Assembly (NCBI RefSeq): GCF_003833015.1
Contig: NZ_RJLQ01000018.1
Coordinates: 1-64,000, forward strand
Direction of reading: 5' to 3'
Source: Clostridium sp. E02
GTDB taxonomy: Bacteria > Bacillota > Clostridia > Lachnospirales > Lachnospiraceae
Length of the DNA: 64,000 nucleotides
Part shown: positions 17,490 to 26,371 of the stretch, one piece after another
Numbering within the stretch: position 1 is the stretch's first letter
How the letters are laid out: every line of letters begins with the position of its first letter
The notes under the pieces: generated by a model
Told to the model about the DNA's origin: nothing
The model's input: only the letters and a program-made list of their open reading frames with translations
Databases searched by the model: none
Program-made: the position numbers and the translations under genes

Positions 17490-18902
17490 TTATACAGGAT
17501 ACGTCTTGTTTTTCTTATCTGCTGCGGCAGCATCCACACCGGTTTGCTGTGCCTCGCGATATTCAAAGAAATCTTTGGCAACCGCTGGGAATAGTGCATA
17601 AGACAGAACATCTTCATCCTGTTGTTTCCACTGAGCGCACTCCTTTTCAAAATGAGCAAGCTGGGGTTTGATTAAATCAGCAGGACGACATGTGATTGGC
17701 TTTTCATCTCCAATGATTTTCTTTTGTACTTCTTCATTAAATGGTTTCGCTGTTTGCCCAAATTCACCCATCAGGATCTTTTTGGATTCCTTTGTTACCA
17801 TCTTATAACGCTCTCCACTAATTACATTAAGAACTGCCTGAGTTCCTACGATCTGAGAAGAAGGGGTAACAAGAGGTGGCTCACCAAAGTCTTTTCTTAC
17901 TCTCGGAACTTCTTCCAGTACCTGAACATATTTGTCTTCCTGTCCAGCTTCCTTCAATTGGCCAACTAGATTTGACAACATTCCTCCAGGAACCTGATAC
18001 TGCAAAGTTTTGATATTAACACCAAGAACCTTTGGATTTAACCGTCCATTCTTTAATGCTTCTTCCCGAATCGGCTGGAAATAAGCTGCAATATCACCAA
18101 GCAGTGTCTGATCATATCCGGTATCAAAAGGAGTCCCTTTGAAAGTTTCAACCATAACCTCAGTTGCTGGCTGGCTGGTTCCAAGAGCAAGAGGAGACAT
18201 TGCTGTATCAATAATATCACATCCTGCCTCTACTGCTTTTAAATAGGTCATGGAAGCGACACCCGATGTATAATGGGTATGCAGATCAATCGGAAGTTTT
18301 GTTGACTCTTTAAGCGCTCGCACCAGTTCATCTGCCTTGTAAGGAGTTAAAAGTCCTGCCATATCCTTAATACAGATAGAATCTGCACCCATATCCTCGA
18401 TATTTTTTGCAATATTTTTCCAATAATCCAGTGTATAAGAATCTCCCAAAGTATAACATAACGCAACCTGAGCATGCCCTTTTTCTTTGTTACAGGCTGA
18501 AACTGCAGTCTTTAAATTACGGATATCATTCAAACAGTCAAAGATACGGATTATGTCCACGCCGTTCGCCAATGATTTCTGGACAAAGTACTCCACCACA
18601 TCATCTGCATAGTGATTATATCCTAAAATGTTCTGACCACGAAACAACATCTGAAGCTTTGTATCTTTAAATCCATCCCTTAATTTTCTTAATCTCATCC
18701 AGGGATCTTCTTTTAAGAATCGAAGGCATGCATCAAAGGTAGCACCGCCCCAGCATTCAACTGCGTAATAGCCGACTTTATCCATCTTCTCTACAACTGG
18801 AAGCATCTGATCGGTCGTCATTCTTGTTGCCAGCAAAGACTGATGAGCATCACGAAGAACTGTCTCTACAATCTTAACCGGCTTTTTTTCTATATCTGCC
18901 AT
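17490..18902 (-). CDS. oadA: Oxaloacetate/pyruvate carboxyltransferase subunit (OadA / 5S type)
   Basis: 470 aa. It is a TIM-barrel of the HMGL-like family with metal and substrate residues typical of pyruvate-type carboxyltransferases: VETVLRDAHQSLLATRM (residues 12-28), YAVECWGGATFDACLRF, KDMAGLLTP (catalytic lysine region) and LPIDLHTHYTSG (metal-binding HxH). The biotin domain present in many OadA proteins is absent; a separate biotin carrier gene lies two genes upstream. It transfers carboxyl groups between oxaloacetate or pyruvate and biotin. Last gene of the operon. Confidence 0.92.
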   Translation of the reverse strand: MADIEKKPVKIVETVLRDAHQSLLATRMTTDQMLPVVEKMDKVGYYAVECWGGATFDACLRFLKEDPWMRLRKLRDGFKDTKLQMLFRGQNILGYNHYADDVVEYFVQKSLANGVDIIRIFDCLNDIRNLKTAVSACNKEKGHAQVALCYTLGDSYTLDYWKNIAKNIEDMGADSICIKDMAGLLTPYKADELVRALKESTKLPIDLHTHYTSGVASMTYLKAVEAGCDIIDTAMSPLALGTSQPATEVMVETFKGTPFDTGYDQTLLGDIAAYFQPIREEALKNGRLNPKVLGVNIKTLQYQVPGGMLSNLVGQLKEAGQEDKYVQVLEEVPRVRKDFGEPPLVTPSSQIVGTQAVLNVISGERYKMVTKESKKILMGEFGQTAKPFNEEVQKKIIGDEKPITCRPADLIKPQLAHFEKECAQWKQQDEDVLSYALFPAVAKDFFEYREAQQTGVDAAAADKKNKTYPV

Positions 18903-18964
18903 TGTCTTACCTCCTGGTTTTATTATTCACATATATGTCCGGAAAAGCTATTCTTCCGGTATGA

Positions 18965-20113
18965 TTATCTTACTCCGAATATAGCCATAAAGGTACCGGC
19001 TGCAACAGCCGTACCAATTACACCGGCTACGTTAGGACCCATAGCATGCATCAACAGAAAGTTAGATGGATCTGCTTCCGCACCAACTTTTTGAGATACA
19101 CGGGCTGACATAGGAACCGCAGAAACGCCGGCAGATCCAATCAATGGATTCACCTTTCCGCCTGTGATTTTGCACATCAGTTTTCCAAACAAAACACCTG
19201 TCCCTGTTCCAATCGAAAATGCGATCAGACCAAGAACAACAATTTTAATGGTATTCCAGTTTAAAAACGCCTCTGCACTGGTGGTCGCTCCTACTGAAGT
19301 ACCAAGAAGAATTACCACGATATACATCAGTGCATTGCTTGCTGTTTCATATAACTGTTTCACCACTCCAGATTCTTTAAATAAGTTCCCCAGCATCAGC
19401 ATACCAATCAACGGAGCCGTTGTCGGAAGAATCATACATACCACAGTCGTTACAACAATCGGGAATAAGATTCGTTCCAATTTGGAGACCGGGCGAAGCT
19501 GTTCCATCTTGATCTTTCTCTCTTTTTCTGTGGTTAAAAGCTTCATAATTGGTGGTTGAATGATGGGCACCAAAGCCATATAGGAATACGCGGCTACTGC
19601 AATCGGTCCCATGAGAGACGTCATTCCCAATTTACCAGCAAGGAAAATGGAGGTTGGTCCATCTGCACCACCGATGATTGAGATCGCTGCCGCTGCTTTG
19701 TCATTAAAGCCCATAAGGATCGCCATAAAATAGGCGGAATATATACCGAACTGGGCTGCCGCACCCAGAAGAAAGCTTTTCGGATTGGCAATTAAGGGGC
19801 CAAAATCCGTCATAGCACCTACCCCCATAAAAATAAGGGGAGGCAAGATGCCCCATTCATCCAATTTGAAAAAGTACTGCAGCAGTCCGCCGCCGGAACC
19901 ATCTGTTCCTATCTCCTTCATAATATCTGGATAGATATTTACCAACAGCATACCAAAAGAAATCGGTACCAGAAGCAGGGGTTCAAATCCTTTTCTGATC
20001 GCCAAATACAAGAACAAAAAGGCAACCAAAATCATGATCAAATTACCTGCCGTAAGGTTATAGAATGCGGTCTGCTGAAGAAGATTGCTGAATGTATTAC
20101 TAATATAATTCAT
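18965..20113 (-). CDS. oadB: Na+-translocating decarboxylase beta subunit
   Basis: 382 aa with about nine membrane segments. The conserved [13 protein letters not shown] segment (about residues 145-157) and the C-terminal [19 protein letters not shown] are hallmarks of the OadB/MmdB/GcdB family, in which an aspartate in the first motif takes part in Na+ transport. It decarboxylates carboxybiotin on the carrier protein and exports Na+. It lies 62 bases before oadA and 56 bases after the biotin carrier gene, with a GGAGGG ribosome site. Confidence 0.95.
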   Translation of the reverse strand: MNYISNTFSNLLQQTAFYNLTAGNLIMILVAFLFLYLAIRKGFEPLLLVPISFGMLLVNIYPDIMKEIGTDGSGGGLLQYFFKLDEWGILPPLIFMGVGAMTDFGPLIANPKSFLLGAAAQFGIYSAYFMAILMGFNDKAAAAISIIGGADGPTSIFLAGKLGMTSLMGPIAVAAYSYMALVPIIQPPIMKLLTTEKERKIKMEQLRPVSKLERILFPIVVTTVVCMILPTTAPLIGMLMLGNLFKESGVVKQLYETASNALMYIVVILLGTSVGATTSAEAFLNWNTIKIVVLGLIAFSIGTGTGVLFGKLMCKITGGKVNPLIGSAGVSAVPMSARVSQKVGAEADPSNFLLMHAMGPNVAGVIGTAVAAGTFMAIFGVR

Positions 20114-20169
20114 GTTAATCCCTCCATAAGGAATCCGCGCTATTTATCTTTTTAGCGGATCTTTCCGTA

Positions 20170-20538
20170 CTAGTTTAATGTAGCTAATGTTGCGCCTGCT
20201 TCTACGGAATCACCGACTGCTGCATGAATGCTGGCAACTGTTCCATCGGAAGGTGCTACGATCTCATTCTCCATCTTCATTGCTTCTAGAACGAGCATGA
20301 CATCGCCTTTTTTAACAGACTGACCTGAGCTTACTTTTACATTCAAAATCTTACCTGGCATAGGTGCTGCCACTTTTACAGAGCCTTCTGCGCCCTGAGC
20401 TGCTACTTTTTTCGGTGCCGGTGCTGCTGCTTTTTTTGCAGGAGCTGAAACCGTTTGTGTCGAAGCCATATTCCCGCTGCCTTCTTCTACGGTTACATCG
20501 TAAACATTACCATTTACTGTAATTGTATAATTTTTCAT
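20170..20538 (-). CDS. Biotin carboxyl carrier subunit
   Basis: 122 aa. A short N-terminal part, an Ala/Pro/Lys-rich flexible linker (residues about 28-48), then a biotinyl domain (about 52-122) with the biotin-lysine motif EAMKMEN. The domain shuttles carboxyl groups between the carboxyltransferase subunits and the membrane beta subunit. It is of the GcdC/MmdC-type small carrier. A consensus AGGAGG site precedes the ATG. Confidence 0.95.
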   Translation of the reverse strand: MKNYTITVNGNVYDVTVEEGSGNMASTQTVSAPAKKAAAPAPKKVAAQGAEGSVKVAAPMPGKILNVKVSSGQSVKKGDVMLVLEAMKMENEIVAPSDGTVASIHAAVGDSVEAGATLATLN

Positions 20539-20559
20539 GATGAGAATCCTCCTGATCGT

Positions 20560-21336
20560 TTATGCTTTCTTCCATTTTCCAGTTGATGCACGTTTAATAG
20601 AACGTACCACCAAACCGCTTGGTGAACTTCCGGTTGATGCTGCAATTGCTGCCGTTATAACAGCCACCAGCTCCAAATCATCGGAAAGGTCTTCTTCCGG
20701 TTGTTCTTCTGATACCTCTTCAGTAACTGCCGGTTCTATTACAGGTTCTTTTTTCTTTCCCCTGTTTAATAATTTTTCTTCCAGTTTTCCTATATGGCGG
20801 AAACAGCCGATCAACAAACTGATAAAAATCAGCACTGAAAATACTGTCCCCATTCCCATTAAAGTGTTAAGACCTGCTTTTTCAAGTCTCTCCACAAATT
20901 GATACTGGGGAATAAAAGCCACACCCGTAATCTTTGTTAGTCTGGAATCCGTTGTTATGGAAAAATCCATTGTTCTCTTTTCAAAGACAGCATTGACCGT
21001 TGCAGAATAGCCGTGATCAACCGTCTCGACAGTAACCGCATCTGAAATCGATACAAAGGCACCCAACTCGTCCTTCACATTCTCCCAGCTATCTACGCCT
21101 TCTGCCAGTACGGCAAATTGATCCTGCTGCAACATATTCTTTTTAAACTGATCTACATCACTGTCCTTTAGATCCGTGTACATCTGCAAGAAGGAAGCAG
21201 GAAGCTGCTCAAGCTGCGACTGTACACTGGCATCGATTTCACTGGATGCAGTATCGGATTTGCTGCACGCTGATAATGAAAAGAGACAGATCGCCATAAT
21301 AATTCCCAATGCTACTCGTTTCATATTAAGATTCAT
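20560..21336 (-). CDS. OadG-like gamma subunit with lipoprotein-type N-terminus
   Basis: 258 aa, far longer than a usual OadG (about 80-120). Residues 1-24 look like a lipoprotein signal ending in SLSAC. An extracytoplasmic domain (about 25-135, DUF3887-like by appearance) follows, then one membrane segment (about 142-162, MGTVFSVLIFISLLIGC), an acidic linker and the C-terminal OadG pattern (ELVAVITAAIAA, VRSIKRA, KWKKA). OadG assembles and binds the oxaloacetate decarboxylase complex. The added outside domain suggests contact with something at the cell surface. Coded between the carboxyltransferase and the biotin carrier. Confidence 0.8.
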   Translation of the reverse strand: MNLNMKRVALGIIMAICLFSLSACSKSDTASSEIDASVQSQLEQLPASFLQMYTDLKDSDVDQFKKNMLQQDQFAVLAEGVDSWENVKDELGAFVSISDAVTVETVDHGYSATVNAVFEKRTMDFSITTDSRLTKITGVAFIPQYQFVERLEKAGLNTLMGMGTVFSVLIFISLLIGCFRHIGKLEEKLLNRGKKKEPVIEPAVTEEVSEEQPEEDLSDDLELVAVITAAIAASTGSSPSGLVVRSIKRASTGKWKKA

Positions 21337-21353
21337 ATCTCTGTCACCTCATT

Positions 21354-22808
21354 CTAAATCGTGCCATGTTTTTTTGCCGGACGATCCTCTCTTTTTGTGA
21401 ACAACATTTCAAATGCAGCAATAACTCGTGATCTAGTCTCGCTGGCATCAATGATGTCATCAACATATCCCCTCTTTGCTGCAGAAACAGCACTGGATTG
21501 AAGGCTCTTATAACTTTCTGTTTTCTCATCTAGCAATGCTTTTCCATCTTCTGCTTCTGCAATTTCAGACGCATACATAATTTTAGCCGCCTCCACAGGA
21601 TCCATCATACCAACAGAAGCTTCTGGCCATGCATAGACCACATCTGCACCAATGGATTTGCTGTTCATGGAAAGATACGCACTACCAAATGCCTCACCAA
21701 TGATTACCGTAACTTTAGGCACGGTTGCATTCGCATATGCATACGTAAGAGAAGCGGCTGCTTTTGCGATCATTTTCTCGGAACGCTCGGTTGCTTCGTA
21801 TCCTTTTACATTCACTAAGGTAAGAACGGGAATGTCAAAGGCATCACAAAACTGTACAAATTCAGCAGCTTTGCTACATCCTTCTGCGCTTAATAAAGCA
21901 TCATAAGAAGCTGTCTTTAAACCACTTTCATCATAAGATTCTGTTCGATTGGCTACACAACCCACGGTGGAACCATTCAAACGGATAAATCCGGTTACCA
22001 TAGAGGAGGCATACTCCTTTTTGGTCTCCATAAAGAACTGATCATCCGATATCTGAGTCAATGCGATAGCCGTATCCCCCACATAATTAGCCAGATCGGA
22101 ACAGATACGGTTAAGGTCATCCTTACACTCGTCATACGACATGTCATCTTCATTGTTGGCTGGTAGAACAGAAATAAGAGTTCTGATATCGTTAAGAATT
22201 CCCTCTTCCTCTCCTACTCCATCAACCATTCCTGCTTCTTTGCTCTGAAAATCTGCAGATGCAGTATTTAATTTTTCTGTGTAGTTATTCTGTATTGCAT
22301 TTGGTGAATTGACAAACAGTTTTGCTGATTTACTTTCCATAAACGTAAAATCTGACAACGCTGCAGCAACTGCCATACCGCCTCCACATGTCCCAAAAAT
22401 AGCTGTAATCTGTGGAATAATTCCAGATGCTAAGGTCTGGCTCATATAAATTTCACCAAAACCATTCAAAGCATCGGTTGCTTCTTGAAGCCTTAAACCT
22501 GCACAATCGATGAGTCCGATCACGGGTGCTCCTGTTTTCATAGCCATGGTGTAAAGTTTTGTGATCTTCTTCGCGTGCATTTCTCCTACAGCCCCACCCA
22601 TCACGGATGAGTCCTGGCTGTACACATACACAAGGCAGCCTCCGATGGTACCGTATCCGGTAACAACACCGTCAGCAGGAGTTTCCCTTGCTGTCATGTT
22701 GAAATTCGTATTTCTTGCAGTTATATAACTGCCGACTTCAACAAAACTGTTCTCATCAAGCAAAGTAATGATTCGATCACTTGCCGATGTTTGTGTTGAA
22801 TTACTCAT
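21354..22808 (-). CDS. Acyl-CoA carboxyltransferase (12S / MmdA type)
   Basis: 484 aa from the ATG at 22808; the ATG five codons earlier overlaps the GGAGG site and is rejected. Two crotonase-like halves are visible: YVYSQDSSVMGGAVGEMHAKKI, AIFGTCGGGMAVAAALSD in the first and VGCVANR, LVNVKGYEATERSEK, VIIGEAFGSAYLSMNSK in the second. This is the methylmalonyl-CoA/propionyl-CoA carboxyltransferase family. First gene of the operon. With a 5S-type subunit in the same operon it recalls methylmalonyl-CoA:pyruvate transcarboxylase. Substrate not fixed by sequence. Confidence 0.9.
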   Translation of the reverse strand: MSNSTQTSASDRIITLLDENSFVEVGSYITARNTNFNMTARETPADGVVTGYGTIGGCLVYVYSQDSSVMGGAVGEMHAKKITKLYTMAMKTGAPVIGLIDCAGLRLQEATDALNGFGEIYMSQTLASGIIPQITAIFGTCGGGMAVAAALSDFTFMESKSAKLFVNSPNAIQNNYTEKLNTASADFQSKEAGMVDGVGEEEGILNDIRTLISVLPANNEDDMSYDECKDDLNRICSDLANYVGDTAIALTQISDDQFFMETKKEYASSMVTGFIRLNGSTVGCVANRTESYDESGLKTASYDALLSAEGCSKAAEFVQFCDAFDIPVLTLVNVKGYEATERSEKMIAKAAASLTYAYANATVPKVTVIIGEAFGSAYLSMNSKSIGADVVYAWPEASVGMMDPVEAAKIMYASEIAEAEDGKALLDEKTESYKSLQSSAVSAAKRGYVDDIIDASETRSRVIAAFEMLFTKREDRPAKKHGTI

Positions 22809-22866
22809 TTTGCAATCCTCCATTTTGTAATATTTGTATAGTCGTATAAATAAAATAATGAAAAAG

Positions 22867-22894
22867 ACTATATAATAACACCAATTTCTGCCAA
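22867..22894 (-). promoter_or_regulatory. Promoter of the decarboxylase operon
   Basis: TTGGCA and TATAGT are 16 bases apart on the minus strand, about 59 bases before the carboxyltransferase start. The rest of 22809-23081 is AT-rich with no gene or clear hairpin. Confidence 0.6.
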
Positions 22895-23081
22895 TTATAA
22901 TTGTATAATTAATCCTAATTTATTTCAAGTTCTTTTTGTTAAAAAAAGAGCAAAAAACTATGAATTTCTTACAATCCATGGTCTTTTACTCCGAACATTA
23001 ATTAGCACTTTATCATTTTTTGTATTTTTTTCCGTCATATTGTATATTCTTGTCGAGCATTTATATACACATTGCACATGG

Positions 23082-23606
23082 TTATTCTCTGATTTCTTTG
23101 ATCCCATAATCACCAGCTTCCATTTTATGGAAAATAAGGTAGGATGAATCCTCTCCCAATACCACTCCGTTCCCAGAATGCTTTAAAGTTGCGGTATCAA
23201 CATTCGCGATTGCAATCATCAAATCATCACCAAAAACCAAATCTGGATTTTGTTTTATCAGATCTTCCTTGTTTTTCAACGATATGATTTCTTGATCTAC
23301 TGTTACCAATTTACATGGATAAGACAAAAGATCAGAGAGTGCTTCTAAATTCCGATCAGAAACCGCTTCTTGAACTATTTCTGCAAATGCTTCCAATTTT
23401 TCATCTTTTTGCTCCGTTTCTATAACGGTTTCTTCCTCTGTACTCACTTCAGATATTGCCTCTTCTCTTGGATTGGCCGCAGATCTCAATTCTGTTTTAT
23501 TCATCTCCTTCGTTGCCTTTGGTTTTTCTTTTCCTGCACAACCTGCCAACAAGACAACCATTAAAAAAAATGCAAGTATGATTGAAGAATATATTTTTCT
23601 TAGCAT
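23082..23606 (-). CDS. Lipoprotein of unknown function
   Basis: 174 aa from the ATG at about 23606. The frame is open further upstream to a TTG, but that TTG lies inside the -35 promoter element, so the longer form cannot be made from this promoter. Residues 1-24 form a lipoprotein signal (lipobox LLAGC). An acidic Glu-rich linker follows, then a domain (about 70-174, AFAEIVQEAVSDRNLEALSDL) resembling the NTF2-like folds found in many clostridial lipoproteins. Monocistronic. Function unknown. Confidence 0.75.
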   Translation of the reverse strand: MLRKIYSSIILAFFLMVVLLAGCAGKEKPKATKEMNKTELRSAANPREEAISEVSTEEETVIETEQKDEKLEAFAEIVQEAVSDRNLEALSDLLSYPCKLVTVDQEIISLKNKEDLIKQNPDLVFGDDLMIAIANVDTATLKHSGNGVVLGEDSSYLIFHKMEAGDYGIKEIRE

Positions 23607-23645
23607 TTTCCTGTTCCTCCCTGCGTCCATTTTCTCAACGGGCAC

Positions 23646-23675
23646 AGTATAGCACCAGCCAGGATTGTAAGTCAA
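23646..23675 (-). promoter_or_regulatory. Promoter of the lipoprotein gene
   Basis: TTGACT and TATACT are 18 bases apart on the minus strand. It decides the gene start, because any start codon upstream of it would be untranscribed. Confidence 0.75.
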
Positions 23676-23738
23676 TAGAGTTTCTAAAACCGTAAACCTT
23701 AGTTATCAATCTGTAAGATTATCTTCCCACGATATTAA

Positions 23739-24584
23739 TTATTTATACTCTTTATGGAGCGTAAATCCTCTTCCACGAACCTCATTGACCTGATTGATCA
23801 CAAGAAAGGCATTTGGATCAATCCCCATAACCAGTTCATTGATCTTTGAAAGCTGTCTGCCCGATACTACAGTAAGAACTGTATAGGAAGATTTTCGTAA
23901 ATATCCACCTTCACTTGACAAAAGGGTTGTTCCCCGGTCCATTTGTTTTTGGATGGCATAGTTGATTTGTTCATATTTTTCACTGATGATCTTTACCTGC
24001 ATCTGATTTCGGCCAATAACCAGCACTTTATCAAGAACCATGGTATACAGCATCACCAGTAAGATTCCATAAAGAATCTGTTCTTTATTTGAAAATATCA
24101 TCTGACCCAATAAAATCATACAGTCAAACACCGACATGGACATGGATACTGGAATGTTCCACTTTTTATTGAGAACGAGGGGAGGAATATCCATTCCACC
24201 AGTGGAAGCACCTGCACGTATGACAAGTCCGATTCCAGCCCCAATCAAAAGCCCAGAAAACACCGTTGACAGCATCCGATCATTCGTCATTGCTGCGCTT
24301 CCAAATAAGTTTTCAAAAACCCCTAATATAAAGGGATAGTAAAAGGTACTGATTAAGGTTGTAATTGCAAAAGGCTTTCCAAGGATCCAGGCACCAACTG
24401 CAAACATGATAATATTAAACACACCAACAAATACAGCCACCGGTACTCCAAACTGATAATGTGCGATTAATGCAAGTCCAGTGGTTCCTCCAGTGATTAG
24501 ACCTCCTGGTAATATAAAAAGCGCAACTGCCAGGGCATACACCGTGTTCCCTACAATTATTGGTAAGATTTTTTTCAAACTCAT
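23739..24584 (-). CDS. YitT-family membrane protein
   Basis: 281 aa from the ATG at 24584 (GGAAG site upstream; 22 further codons upstream are less likely). Five or six membrane segments (about 8-190) with the family pattern GGLITGGTTGLAL and GAGIGLVIRAGASTGGMDI, then a cytosolic DUF2179 domain (about 200-278, ending VNEVRGRGF). Members are predicted transporters of unknown substrate. A second copy lies at 29078-29959. Divergent from the antiporter gene. Confidence 0.9.
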   Translation of the reverse strand: MSLKKILPIIVGNTVYALAVALFILPGGLITGGTTGLALIAHYQFGVPVAVFVGVFNIIMFAVGAWILGKPFAITTLISTFYYPFILGVFENLFGSAAMTNDRMLSTVFSGLLIGAGIGLVIRAGASTGGMDIPPLVLNKKWNIPVSMSMSVFDCMILLGQMIFSNKEQILYGILLVMLYTMVLDKVLVIGRNQMQVKIISEKYEQINYAIQKQMDRGTTLLSSEGGYLRKSSYTVLTVVSGRQLSKINELVMGIDPNAFLVINQVNEVRGRGFTLHKEYK

Positions 24585-24724
24585 ACTTTTGTGACTTCCT
24601 TTCTGCAATAAAAGTATACTTACTATATCATGGGTCAAGACTTTATACAATTTATTTTATCGTGTTCCTGTTTCGAGGGACTTATGTTATACTGTATATA
24701 GTATATACATATAAGGAGGCATTA

Positions 24725-26317
24725 ATGGAATCTTTTTTAATTGTGTCTGCAGTTGTCTGCATACTATGTATTTTTGCAAATAACTTATCCTATAAGATTG
24801 GCGTTCCTGCCCTTCTGCTTTTTATTTTGCTTGGAATGATGTTTGGTATCGATGGAATTTTTCAAATTAAATTTTCAGACTATCAACTATCTGAAAATAT
24901 ATGTACCACTGCCTTACTATTCATTATTTTTTACGGTGGTTTTTGTACCAACTGGAAAGAAGCAAAACCGGTCGCAAAGAAAGCCATCCTGCTTTCCACC
25001 ATCGGTGTCATCTTAACTGCGATGCTCACCGGCTTTTTCTGCATGTTTGTATTAAAGACCTCATTACTCCAGGGCATGCTGATTGGTTCCGTTCTTGGTT
25101 CTACAGATGCCGCAAGTGTTTTTTCCATATTAAGAGCAAAGAAACTAAATCTGGTGGATGGTACCGCTTCTATACTGGAAGTAGAGAGCGGAAGCAACGA
25201 TCCCATCGCTTATATGATGACAACCGTGATTCTAAGTATAATGGCTGGATTTGCCTCCCCCTCTAACGTTCTTCTTCGCTTTTTGTCTCAACTTTTTTTT
25301 GGTCTTTTACTCGGAGTGATTGCCGGATATGCAGGCAGATACTTTTTCAGTATAAAGCACTTTCGTTCCCGTGAAATGCTTCCAATCCTGGCTATGGCGA
25401 TCGCACTCTTTACCTATGGGGCTTCCAGCATCGTAGGAGGGAATGGCTTTTTGAGTGTTTACATTGCCGGTATCTTACTTGGCAACAGTAAAATCAACAA
25501 TAAGATAGAGTTGGTTCGCTTTTTTGACGGAATCACCGGTATGATGCAGATTATTTTATTCTTCCTACTTGGTCTTCTCTGTTTTCCTACCAAGATCATT
25601 CCGGTTATCATTCCTTCTGTGTGCATCATGGCATTTATGCTCTTCATCGCACGCCCATCTGCTGTATTTTTAATTTTACATCCGTTTAAAGTTCCATTTA
25701 AACAGCAGCTATTAATCTCCTGGGCTGGACTGAGGGGAGCCGCCTCCATCGTTTTTGCCATTATGACTGTATTAAGCCCTTCTGGCATCAATCTGGATAT
25801 CTTCCACATTGTTTTTTGCGTCTGTCTACTCTCAGTCGCCCTTCAAGGAACGTTTCTTCCTTTTGTTGCTTTAAAGCTGAATATGATCGGTCAAACCGAA
25901 AATATATTTAAAACCTTTAACGATTACAGCGAAGATCCAGCCGTCCACTTAACAAAGATCCATCTCCCAGAAGATCATCCCTGGGTCAATCAGTCTTTAA
26001 AAGAGATTATCATACCAGACGGTATGATGGCGGTCATGATAATACGGGACAAAAAAACTCTAATCCCTGGGGGAGATACTACCTTACAATCAGGAGATAC
26101 CATAATATTAAACGGCACCGAATATACCGATAAGACCAGTCTGAAATTAAGGGAAGTCCAGATCGGTCCCTATCATCCCTGGAAAAAGAAACAAGTAAGT
26201 GAACTAACACTCCCCAAAGATACCTTAATCTTTTTAATCCAGCGAAAGGGAACTTCCCTTATCCCTGACGGTCAGACAACTTTGGAAGATGGAGATTGTC
26301 TCATATTAAATGCTTAA
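24725..26317 (+). CDS. K+/H+ antiporter, CPA1 type (NhaP2/CvrA-like) with two TrkA-C domains
   Basis: 530 aa from the ATG at 24725 (AAGGAGG five bases upstream). The N-terminal CPA domain (about 1-390) has 12 or so membrane segments, including the acidic pair region EVESGSNDPIAYM and GLRGAASIVFA that matches Na+/K+:H+ antiporters. The C-terminal third contains two similar TrkA-C (RCK-C) folds (about 405-465 and 470-530), each with a GDTxxLQ/EDGDxxIL end, which sense ligand and gate exchange. It pumps K+ or Na+ out against H+. Confidence 0.9.
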   Translation: MESFLIVSAVVCILCIFANNLSYKIGVPALLLFILLGMMFGIDGIFQIKFSDYQLSENICTTALLFIIFYGGFCTNWKEAKPVAKKAILLSTIGVILTAMLTGFFCMFVLKTSLLQGMLIGSVLGSTDAASVFSILRAKKLNLVDGTASILEVESGSNDPIAYMMTTVILSIMAGFASPSNVLLRFLSQLFFGLLLGVIAGYAGRYFFSIKHFRSREMLPILAMAIALFTYGASSIVGGNGFLSVYIAGILLGNSKINNKIELVRFFDGITGMMQIILFFLLGLLCFPTKIIPVIIPSVCIMAFMLFIARPSAVFLILHPFKVPFKQQLLISWAGLRGAASIVFAIMTVLSPSGINLDIFHIVFCVCLLSVALQGTFLPFVALKLNMIGQTENIFKTFNDYSEDPAVHLTKIHLPEDHPWVNQSLKEIIIPDGMMAVMIIRDKKTLIPGGDTTLQSGDTIILNGTEYTDKTSLKLREVQIGPYHPWKKKQVSELTLPKDTLIFLIQRKGTSLIPDGQTTLEDGDCLILNA

Positions 26318-26326
26318 ATAGAACGC

Positions 26327-26366
26327 AAAAAAAGCAACAAAAAGTAATTTTATTGCTGCTTTTTTT
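26327..26366. terminator. Bidirectional terminator between antiporter and carboxypeptidase genes
   Basis: A run of seven A residues and GCA pairs with TGC and seven T residues around an A/T-rich loop, between two converging genes. Confidence 0.7.
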
Positions 26367-26371
26367 AATTT

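Noticed and set aside
23607-23675. Extended N-terminus of the lipoprotein from the TTG at 23675
   Set aside because: That codon lies in the -35 element of the gene's own promoter.
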